Shown here: in pieces, positions 50,483-57,292 of the stretch
How the letters are laid out: every line of letters begins with the position of its first letter
How positions within the stretch are numbered: the stretch's first letter is position 1
Assembly: GCA_013288885.1 (NCBI GenBank)
Contig: JABDBA010000001.1
Coordinates: 1 to 57,292, forward strand
DNA length: 57,292 bases
From: Gammaproteobacteria bacterium
Lineage (GTDB): Bacteria; Pseudomonadota; Gammaproteobacteria; JABDBA01
Reading direction: 5' to 3'
Program-made: the position numbers and the translations under genes
The notes under the pieces: model-generated
Told to the model about the DNA's origin: nothing
What the model saw: the letters and a program-made list of their open reading frames with translations, nothing else
Databases searched by the model: none

Positions 50483-52823
50483 TAAATCTAAATTCATCGC
50501 ATTAATCTGGTTACTGATCGTTATTTTGCTGCTGGGATACAACGCGTATTTATGGTTTGATAAACGCATCACCCCCAATACCGACATTCTTGCTTTATTG
50601 CCTGCTGAACAACGTGACCCTGTTTTGCAACAAGCGTTTGATCACATGGTGGATACAGCGCAACAACGCATTATTGTTTTAGTTGGCGCAACCGATTGGA
50701 CGCAAGCAGTACGCGCTGCAGATGCTTATAGTGCCGTCATTAGTACACGCCCTGATTTACTAACCCTTAACAATTTTGCGACTGAAAAAATTCAAAATGA
50801 TTGGTTAACTACTTTTGCCAAAGGTCGTTTAAATCTATTAACGCCCGATCAACAAATTGCTTTGCATACACAACCAGCATCCTATTGGGTTGATACGGCA
50901 CTGCGTAATTTATACAGCCCTTTTGCTGCGCCAAAACTCGGCGCGTGGCAAGACGACCCTTTTGGTTTATTTAGCACATGGGGCCAAGCACGCGCGCAAG
51001 AAACACCGGTGCGACCTCGCGATGGCAAATTATTTGTCGCGGATAAAGATCGCTCATATGTTTTACTCATTATGAATTTGCACCCATCAGCATTTTCGAT
51101 GACAGCACAAACTGCGGTGATGCCATTACTAGCGCTCGCAGCAACAGCAGCACAAAAAACCGTACCACAAAGCGAAATAATCTCAAGCGGTGTGGTATTG
51201 CACGCGGCCATTGCTAGCCAACAAGCGCGTCATGAAATGTCAACCATTGGTATAGGATCGTTACTGGGAATAATATTATTAACCTGGTTAACATTTCGAT
51301 CGCTAAAACCGATTTTGTTAATTGCTTCCTCACTCATGGTCGGTTGTCTTGGCGCGTTAGCCATTTGCTGGCTGATATTGGGACAAATTCATTTATTGAC
51401 CTTAGTCTTTGGCGCTAGTTTGATCGGTATTGCACAAGATTATGGAATATATTTTTTGTGCGGGCGATTACGAGAAGATAAAGCAGCAAGCGCAGCAATG
51501 GATTCAACTCAATTGCTAAGATATTTATGGCCTGGTTTATATCTTACCCTCGCAGCTGCGATTGTTGGCTATATGGGTTTAGCCTTAACACCATTCCCCG
51601 CTTTACGACAAATGGCGTTATTTTCCGGCGTTGGCTTGCTGTTTGCCTGGTTAACAGTACTCTGTTGGTTTCCAGTATTAGTACAACCGCATACATTAAC
51701 AATCACGCGCTTTGCTAATCAATTTGCTGCCAGCCGTGCGCATTGGCCGTTATTGCAAAAAAATAAAATAACATTTTTTGTCATTTTGTTATTTTTTGTA
51801 TTTGCTCTGATCGGGTGGTCACGCTTAACAGTGAATGATGATATTCGCACTTTACAAAAACCGCCGCAATTATTAATCGATAACGATATTAAAATCAGCA
51901 AATTGCTCGATGCGCCTACATTAGCGCAATTTTATTTAGTGCGTGGTGCTACGCCCGAAATAGTTTTGCAGCGGGAAGAAGCGCTTGCAAAACAGTTACA
52001 GCCACTCATTGAGCAACATATCATTAGTGGCTACCAAGCCATATCCAATTGGATCCCATCCTTGCAAACACAGACAGCAAATCAAAAATTAATAGCACAA
52101 AAAATTTTAACGCAACCACTGCAAGATTTAGCCGTTAAAATTGGCGAAGATAACACCTGGGTCACTACCATAAAAAACCGCACACTGGCTGCAACAACAT
52201 TATTAACACCTGATGATTTTCTAAAAACATCGGCCAGCGAACCATGGCGTTATTTATGGCTTGGCAAAGTCGGGGATGAATATGCCAGCATCGTTGCCCT
52301 GCGTGGTTTAAATAACTATTCTAATTTGCCAATATTGCAACAAACAGCAAATAAAATAAATGGTATACAATGGGTAGATAAAATCGGCGATATCTCATCG
52401 ATCCTCGGCCATTATCGGCAATATATGGGTTGGGTCATTGTATGCGCCTATGCCGCAATTTATGGTTTACTTTATTGGCGTTATCGCCGTCATGCCTGGC
52501 GCGTATTAATGCCACCTGCTGTAGCAAGTATGGCAACCTTAGCTTTATTTGGCTTATTTGGAATACCGCTGCAATTATTTCACGTATTGGCATTTATGCT
52601 GATATTAGGCCTTGGGGTCGATTACGGTATCTTTCTGCAAGAACAAGCGGATCGGCACGAAGGCTTTGCGTGGTTAGCGGTAGGTTTATCTGCCGTCAGC
52701 GCCCTGCTGTCTTTTGGCTTGCTGAGCTTAAGCAAAACGCCACCATTACACGCATTCGGATTAACCATGTTGATTGGTATGAGTATAGTATGGTTAATAG
52801 CACCGTGTTTTATGTTAGAATAA
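50472..52823 (+). CDS. MMPL/RND-family exporter
   Basis: A 783-aa membrane protein starting at TTG 50472. It has about 12 helices in two halves, each with a large periplasmic loop (about 35-250 and 425-630). FGASLIGIAQDYGIYFLCG and LILGLGVDYGIFLQEQ are the paired helix-4 signatures of MMPL proteins with the proton-relay Asp-Tyr. It probably exports the polyene lipid from the inner membrane, working with the LolA-like protein. Confidence 0.85.
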   Translation: MNNSKSKFIALIWLLIVILLLGYNAYLWFDKRITPNTDILALLPAEQRDPVLQQAFDHMVDTAQQRIIVLVGATDWTQAVRAADAYSAVISTRPDLLTLNNFATEKIQNDWLTTFAKGRLNLLTPDQQIALHTQPASYWVDTALRNLYSPFAAPKLGAWQDDPFGLFSTWGQARAQETPVRPRDGKLFVADKDRSYVLLIMNLHPSAFSMTAQTAVMPLLALAATAAQKTVPQSEIISSGVVLHAAIASQQARHEMSTIGIGSLLGIILLTWLTFRSLKPILLIASSLMVGCLGALAICWLILGQIHLLTLVFGASLIGIAQDYGIYFLCGRLREDKAASAAMDSTQLLRYLWPGLYLTLAAAIVGYMGLALTPFPALRQMALFSGVGLLFAWLTVLCWFPVLVQPHTLTITRFANQFAASRAHWPLLQKNKITFFVILLFFVFALIGWSRLTVNDDIRTLQKPPQLLIDNDIKISKLLDAPTLAQFYLVRGATPEIVLQREEALAKQLQPLIEQHIISGYQAISNWIPSLQTQTANQKLIAQKILTQPLQDLAVKIGEDNTWVTTIKNRTLAATTLLTPDDFLKTSASEPWRYLWLGKVGDEYASIVALRGLNNYSNLPILQQTANKINGIQWVDKIGDISSILGHYRQYMGWVIVCAYAAIYGLLYWRYRRHAWRVLMPPAVASMATLALFGLFGIPLQLFHVLAFMLILGLGVDYGIFLQEQADRHEGFAWLAVGLSAVSALLSFGLLSLSKTPPLHAFGLTMLIGMSIVWLIAPCFMLE

Positions 52824-52848
52824 CTGTTTTTGTTAACAGCAGAAACCA

Positions 52849-54084
52849 ATGAACATTGAACAATGCGAAATTCTCATTATCGGCGCAGGCCCGGCAGGCG
52901 CAGTAGCAGCTGCTTTGTTGCGTCAACAAGGACGACAAGTGCTCATCGTTGAGCGCGAACAATTTCCACGCTTTAGTATCGGCGAAAGTTTATTACCACA
53001 AAGTATGGAATATTTAGAGCAGGCGGGTATGTTGCAAGCCGTGGTAGAAGCCGGTTTTCAATATAAAAACGGCGCGGCATTTGTGCAAGGCGATCGTTAC
53101 ACTGAATTTGATTTTCGTCATAAATTCTCTAAAGGTTGGGGAACCACTTATCAAGTACAACGTGCGCACTTTGATTCAATATTAGCTAACGAAGCAGAAA
53201 AACAAGGCGCGATCATACGCTATAAACATGAAGTGATTGCTGTTGATGTTGATGGTAATAAACCGCGTGTCACAGTTAAAAACTCTGCTGGACAACACTA
53301 TATTATCGAAGCGCGTTTTATATTAGATGCCAGTGGCTTTGGCCGTGTTTTACCGCGTTTATTGCAATTAGAAACACCATCTAACTTTCCCGTGCGCGGC
53401 GCGATCTTTACCCATATTGAAGATAATATCCCCATCAATGGATTTGATCGCAATAAAATCCGCATCATCATCCATCCCCAACATTGTGATGTATGGTATT
53501 GGTTAATTCCATTTGCTAATGGTCGTTGTTCGCTCGGCGTGGTAGCAGAAACTTCGTTTCTTGCCCGTTATCAAGGCACCGAAACAGAACGCTTGCAAAC
53601 ACTGATTAATGAAGATCCTTCTACACGACAATTGTTAGTCAATGCAAAGTGGGATACGCCTGCGCGTCAAATCATCGGTTACTCGGCGAATGTGAAATCA
53701 TTGTGGGGTAATAATTATGCGTTACTCGGCAATGCCGGTGAATTTTTAGATCCGGTATTTTCCTCTGGCGTAACTATCGCTTTTAAATCAGCGAGTTTAG
53801 CCGCAGCGGCATTGCAACGTTTATTTGCCGGTGAAAATGTCGATTGGGAAAACGAATATGCCGTGCCGTTAAAAAAAGGCGTCGATACTTTTCGGACATT
53901 TGTGGAAGCGTGGTATGCCGGTGGTTTTCAAAAAATTATTTTTCATGAAAACCAACAACCAGAAATTCGTTTGATGATCGCTTCGATTTTGGCAGGTTAT
54001 GCGTGGGATCAAAAAAATCCTTACGTCAGCGCAAGCAAACGCCGTTTAAATGTGTTGGAGGCGATATGCGATCAACCACGCTAA
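52849..54084 (+). CDS. Halogenase-like FAD-dependent oxidoreductase
   Basis: A 411-aa flavoprotein of the tryptophan-halogenase clan. The GxGxxG fold is IIGAGPAGAVAA (12-17 core). FPRFSIGESLLP, Lys73 in FQYKNGAAF (position of the halogenase lysine) and WYWLIP (215-220, fitting WxWxIP) are present. These are the features used to recognise flavin-dependent halogenases, but non-halogenating relatives exist. It could halogenate or oxidise the aryl head group. It is in the middle of the operon, overlapping the lipoprotein gene by 19 bp. Confidence 0.75.
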   Translation: MNIEQCEILIIGAGPAGAVAAALLRQQGRQVLIVEREQFPRFSIGESLLPQSMEYLEQAGMLQAVVEAGFQYKNGAAFVQGDRYTEFDFRHKFSKGWGTTYQVQRAHFDSILANEAEKQGAIIRYKHEVIAVDVDGNKPRVTVKNSAGQHYIIEARFILDASGFGRVLPRLLQLETPSNFPVRGAIFTHIEDNIPINGFDRNKIRIIIHPQHCDVWYWLIPFANGRCSLGVVAETSFLARYQGTETERLQTLINEDPSTRQLLVNAKWDTPARQIIGYSANVKSLWGNNYALLGNAGEFLDPVFSSGVTIAFKSASLAAAALQRLFAGENVDWENEYAVPLKKGVDTFRTFVEAWYAGGFQKIIFHENQQPEIRLMIASILAGYAWDQKNPYVSASKRRLNVLEAICDQPR

Positions 54085-54632
54085 TAAAAAATGTATCTGC
54101 TCTGCTATTTTTATTATTGGTAGGTTGTGCGACTACTAACGTGCCAACACAACCAACACCGCAAGCGCGTATCGGTTTAAAACTTACTCCGGCCTCATTC
54201 GGCCAAACACTTACGCTGCAACAACATTTAACCGTGGAACATCCTGGCCGCACTGATCAACTCGATACAGTGCTGCAAATTGATCCGCAACAATTAGATG
54301 TAGTGGGCCTTATGCTGGGTCAACGTGTGATGACATTGCATTATGATGGCAGTACGCTACAAATTTGGCGGCATCCACGCTTGCCTGCACAAGTGCAAGG
54401 TGCAGATGTGCTAGAAAATATTGAACTCACTCTGTGGCCCGCTGATGCCATTCGTCAAGCCTTACCGCTCGGTTGGCGTATTGAAGAAAAAGGCCTACAA
54501 CGTAAATTATTTTTCAATGGAACATTAATTATGACTATCGATTATTCCAACCAACAACGTTGGGTAGGCAAAGTCGTATTAACGAATTTGCGGTATCATT
54601 ACCTAATCACTATTCAGTCTGCTGTTTCATAA
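54066..54632 (+). CDS. DUF3261-type outer-membrane lipoprotein
   Basis: A 188-aa lipoprotein. ATG 54066 follows GGAGG and overlaps the flavoprotein gene. The signal ends in the lipobox LLVGC, so the cysteine would be lipidated. The remaining beta-rich sequence resembles DUF3261 proteins of APE clusters. It likely receives the polyene lipid at the outer membrane with the LolA-like carrier. Confidence 0.78.
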   Translation: MRSTTLIKNVSALLFLLLVGCATTNVPTQPTPQARIGLKLTPASFGQTLTLQQHLTVEHPGRTDQLDTVLQIDPQQLDVVGLMLGQRVMTLHYDGSTLQIWRHPRLPAQVQGADVLENIELTLWPADAIRQALPLGWRIEEKGLQRKLFFNGTLIMTIDYSNQQRWVGKVVLTNLRYHYLITIQSAVS

Positions 54633-54634
54633 CT

Positions 54635-55819
54635 ATGATGCTTTATCTCAATCAACTTGGGCTTATTTGTTCTCTTGGCCATACGCATGCTGAGGTTACA
54701 CAACAATTGTATGCCGCAGCCAATACGCTTACTTATACTGATCGTTATTCCCCAGGTCGCGTGTTACCACTGGGGTGTATTTCCGAAAAAATTTCTTTAC
54801 CCACTTTCGATGAATTACCGTTGCGTGATCGCAGTCGCAATAACCAACTGGCATTAGCTGCACTGGCACAAATACGCCCAGCTGTCGATGCCGCCATTGC
54901 ACGCTTTGGTGCACATCGTATTGGAGTTGTCATTGGTACAAGCACCTCGGGCATTGCCGAAGGCGAAGCAGCCATTCGTCTGCACGCGTTAACAGGCAAA
55001 TTACCAAAGCAATTTCATTACGGTCAACAAGAGTTAGGTTCTCCCGCTACCGCGATTGCCATGACATTAGGTATTTGTGGTCCTGCTTATGCACACTCCA
55101 GCGCTTGCGCTTCCAGTGCAAAAGCGCTGGCCAGTGCTGCTCGGTTGATAAAAATGGGCGTCTGTGATGCGGTAATAACCGGCGGTGTTGATTCACTCTG
55201 TGCGTTTACTGTGGCAGGATTTTCTGCTTTAGAATCAGTGAGTGATACGCGCTGCAATCCATTAAGCGTCAATCGCAATGGCATTAACATCGGCGAAGGC
55301 GCTGCATTATTTTTAATGAGTTCACAACCGGCAACAGTTGCATTACGCGGTTGGGGCGAATCGTCTGATGCTCATCATATTTCTGCGCCGGATCCTGCTG
55401 GCACTGGTGCGCACATCGCTATTGAAAAAGCCTTAGCACGCGCAGAAATTTCTGCTGCGCAAATTGAATATATTAATTTGCACGGCACGGCTACTCTGCA
55501 AAATGATGCAATGGAATGTGCTGTTATTCATGCTTTGTTTGGAGATAGAGTGCCGGTAAGTTCTACCAAACCTTTTACCGGCCATGCACTGGGCGCTGCG
55601 AGCGCCATTGAAGCAGGGTTATGTTGGTTAGCCATGCAAGATGAAAATAAAACAGGCCTGTTACCACCGCATTGCTGGGATGATATGTTTGATCCTGCAC
55701 TCGCTAAATTAAATATTGTTGCGACAGGTGTTAAACTCGGTCGTCCATTGCGTTGGGCATTAAGCAATTCATTTGCTTTTGGCGGAACCAACGCAGCATT
55801 AATATTAGCAAGAGAATAA
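54635..55819 (+). CDS. apeO: Aryl polyene beta-ketoacyl synthase
   Basis: A 394-aa ketosynthase; ATG 54635 or 54638, two bases after the lipoprotein stop. The triad is complete: Cys in AHSSACASSAKAL, His in NLHGTATLQND and His in KPFTGHALGAASA, and the end reads NSFAFGGTNAALIL. It should extend the polyene chain as a heterodimer with the chain-length factor encoded at 41964. It is the only ketosynthase with a catalytic cysteine in this cluster. Confidence 0.87.
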   Translation: MMLYLNQLGLICSLGHTHAEVTQQLYAAANTLTYTDRYSPGRVLPLGCISEKISLPTFDELPLRDRSRNNQLALAALAQIRPAVDAAIARFGAHRIGVVIGTSTSGIAEGEAAIRLHALTGKLPKQFHYGQQELGSPATAIAMTLGICGPAYAHSSACASSAKALASAARLIKMGVCDAVITGGVDSLCAFTVAGFSALESVSDTRCNPLSVNRNGINIGEGAALFLMSSQPATVALRGWGESSDAHHISAPDPAGTGAHIAIEKALARAEISAAQIEYINLHGTATLQNDAMECAVIHALFGDRVPVSSTKPFTGHALGAASAIEAGLCWLAMQDENKTGLLPPHCWDDMFDPALAKLNIVATGVKLGRPLRWALSNSFAFGGTNAALILARE

Positions 55820-55823
55820 CAAG

Positions 55824-56276
55824 ATGCTACCTGAAATTCGCACACTGCTACCGCACACAAATAAAATGGTGTTACTCGACCGTGTTATTGCAGTCGAGAC
55901 AGATACATTATCCGCCGAGGTAATTATTACTGCAGAGAGTTTGTTTTATGACAAAGCTGTGAATGGAGTGGGTGCATGGGTCGGAATCGAATATATGGCG
56001 CAGGCGATCGCGGCTTGGGCCGGTTATAAAAGATTGTTACAAGGTGGATCAGTAAAAATTGGTTTTTTGGTCGGCACACGCCGTTATGAAACTAGTCGCA
56101 GTTTTTTTGCCGAAGGCAGCATTTTACAAATCCATGTGCGCTGTTTATTGCAAGCCAATAATGGTCTTGCTTCTTTTGAATGTACTATCGATGAAGCACA
56201 ACTACCTATAGCCAGCGCCACCCTCAATGTTTTTCAGCCTAATGATTTAGGCGAATTTCTACAACCTTATGCGTAA
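55824..56276 (+). CDS. apeP: Aryl polyene hotdog dehydratase
   Basis: A 150-aa hotdog protein of the ApeP type. ALPHTNKMVLL-like LLPHTNKMVLLDRVI opens the fold and WVGIEYMAQAIAAWAGYK is the central helix, where FabA/FabZ have their acidic residue (Glu in GIEYMAQ). It probably partners the dehydratase domain fused to ApeH. It is the last gene of the cluster here; a ketoreductase and second ketosynthase would be expected next but are not found. Confidence 0.82.
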   Translation: MLPEIRTLLPHTNKMVLLDRVIAVETDTLSAEVIITAESLFYDKAVNGVGAWVGIEYMAQAIAAWAGYKRLLQGGSVKIGFLVGTRRYETSRSFFAEGSILQIHVRCLLQANNGLASFECTIDEAQLPIASATLNVFQPNDLGEFLQPYA

Positions 56277-56329
56277 AATAAATATTTATTTTTGATTCTC
56301 CGCATAATCACTCTAATTTAATTGCGAAC

Positions 56330-56344
56330 CTTAAGGTTTCTTAA
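56330..56344. promoter_or_regulatory. CTTAA direct repeats before the second ankyrin gene
   Basis: CTTAA-GGTTT-CTTAA lies 75 bp before the start of the partial ankyrin gene. It resembles the PmrA box but the repeats are one base closer than in the consensus. No well-spaced -10 follows. It is recorded as a degenerate or unrelated site. Confidence 0.3.
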
Positions 56345-56419
56345 GGAATCTTGCTTTTTTATGGGTTAAAATGGCCAACAATATCATCAAAAATATCAAT
56401 ATGAGATAGGGTAACAGCA

Positions 56420-57292
56420 ATGCTCGCCGATGCAAAACAAACTGAATCGCAGGTAACATTACTCACTCAAGAAGAGTTGCTTACAAAAATACAAGCGACG
56501 GAATATCTCGAAGATGATTTAGAAGTCTTACTTGATCATACTATCGCAACTTGTCAAACTAAAAATTTCATAAATGCGCTTGCAGATATCGACTACATTG
56601 CAAAAAACTGCGCATTTATATCACTTTATTCAAATCTTTACCGCATCTTTGTTTATATTTGTCAATTTGATTTAATTTCATCTAAGCCAACAAATATTGG
56701 TGAAACAGCGGATAAAATTCTAGAAAAAATAAATGCTCTTTTAAACGTGACTAAAAATGATAATTTATTCATGCCGGCAATGAAAGCTCTGTGCTGTGCT
56801 TGTGTATATAATTATCACCTACGTAAAAAACCTTCTCAAACCTTAAATATAAATTTTTCTTATGTTCCTGTAAGAAAAATTAAGCCTGAGGATCGTGGCT
56901 TTTGTGATCTTATAACAAATAAATATCCTAATTTTCATTTGTCTGAACCGGAAAAATATAAACCCTCAGTTCCTGTTGCACAACCTTTGTCATCACCGCC
57001 ATCTACAGGAGCGCCTATACCTAAGCCCTCAACTGCTTCATCAATAGCTGATTCAGTTACGAGCTCTGTTTCTTATACAGCGGTGTTTGATGCTGTCGTT
57101 GCTCACGATGAAAATGAAGTAAGAAGATTAATCGCTGCAGGAGTAGATATAAATGCGAAAAATAGCAATGGAGATACAGCCGCCATACTTGCAGTGTTTG
57201 CTGGGCATTTAGATTGCCTAAAAACATTATATGACGCAGACCCACGTGTTATTAAAGTAAAAACCAAGGATAGCAGAACATTATTACACCTA
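56420..57292 (+). CDS. Ankyrin-repeat protein, partial at right edge
   Basis: The frame opens at ATG 56420 and stays open for 291 codons to the window end. Residues 1 to about 170 are helical and unfamiliar. A Pro/Ser-rich linker follows (about 183-215), then ankyrin repeats begin (YTAVFDAVVAHDENEVRRLI, then NSNGDTAAILAVFAGHLDCL). There is no signal peptide. Like the 969-aa ankyrin protein it is a candidate secreted effector. It lies 143 bp after the aryl polyene cluster. Confidence 0.8.
   Translation, partial: MLADAKQTESQVTLLTQEELLTKIQATEYLEDDLEVLLDHTIATCQTKNFINALADIDYIAKNCAFISLYSNLYRIFVYICQFDLISSKPTNIGETADKILEKINALLNVTKNDNLFMPAMKALCCACVYNYHLRKKPSQTLNINFSYVPVRKIKPEDRGFCDLITNKYPNFHLSEPEKYKPSVPVAQPLSSPPSTGAPIPKPSTASSIADSVTSSVSYTAVFDAVVAHDENEVRRLIAAGVDINAKNSNGDTAAILAVFAGHLDCLKTLYDADPRVIKVKTKDSRTLLHL

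Noticed and set aside
56330..56344. PmrA box before the second ankyrin gene
   Set aside because: The CTTAA repeats are one base too close for the consensus, so they would sit out of phase on the helix, and no -10 box is properly placed. Kept only as a low-confidence site.
57057..57245. 62-aa frame on the minus strand at the right edge
   Set aside because: It is antisense to the clearly coding ankyrin frame and has no recognisable features.

Overview
The window looks like a piece of the chromosome of an AT-rich, host-associated gammaproteobacterium, most likely in or near Legionellales (Legionella, Coxiella, Berkiella-like). This is inferred from ankyrin-repeat and F-box-like proteins, a Mip-like FKBP, and a sequence upstream of the large ankyrin gene that matches the PmrA box known from Legionella and Coxiella effector genes. 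No rRNA, tRNA, CRISPR array, transposase or phage structural gene was recognised.

Layout. 1-1.1 kb: a winged-helix/nucleotidyltransferase pair behind a near-perfect palindrome, and a tiny secreted peptide. 1.1-6.3 kb: peroxiredoxin-like protein, a 195-bp inverted-repeat element, 2-methylcitrate synthase with an MFS transporter, DUF6356, a GIY-YIG protein and a REC-GGDEF diguanylate cyclase. 6.3-9.2 kb: a self-regulated operon of ABC ATPase, permease, YtrA-type GntR repressor and GIN-domain protein, with a clear promoter and operator. 9.3-19.2 kb: mostly housekeeping genes (D-amino acid oxidase, Dus, srkA, FKBP, a 32-aa lysine-rich protein, arfB, an ionotropic-glutamate-receptor-like protein, a RecQ-phosphoribosyltransferase fusion, rsmB, EamA transporter). 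19.2-22.4 kb: accessory genes, including a HEPN/MNT pair, a hexapeptide-protein fragment and an unknown gene behind a long structured leader. 22.4-29.4 kb: aldehyde dehydrogenase, APC permease, enoyl-CoA hydratase, AAA ATPase, cupin and methyltransferase. 29.4-36 kb: a frameshifted F-box-like gene with the same leader as the unknown gene at 22 kb, a LysR/MFS divergent pair, and a 969-aa ankyrin protein. 36-41.9 kb: small metabolic genes, a PadR operon and a GST.

41.9-56.3 kb is a contiguous aryl polyene (APE) type II polyketide pigment cluster of fifteen genes on the + strand. It encodes a chain-length factor, acyltransferase, two ACPs, a membrane protein, an adenylation-dehydratase fusion, a glycosyltransferase-acyltransferase fusion, an aromatic ammonia-lyase, thioesterase, LolA-like protein, MMPL exporter, a halogenase-like flavoprotein, a lipoprotein, ketosynthase and dehydratase. 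Most neighbours overlap or nearly touch, and a consensus promoter sits at the front. The ammonia-lyase and adenylation domain would supply and load the aryl starter. The ketosynthase/chain-length factor, ACPs and dehydratases would build the polyene, and the LolA-like, lipoprotein, MMPL and acyltransferase proteins would place it in the outer membrane. The ketoreductase and second ketosynthase that usually end such clusters are absent. The next gene is another ankyrin protein that runs off the right edge.

The most unusual features are: the duplicated promoter-plus-terminator-hairpin leader shared by two unrelated genes; four dispersed hairpins that share a GGGGTCA box but have different stems; an APE membrane-protein gene whose natural start codon appears to be ATA; and the halogenase motifs in the APE flavoprotein.
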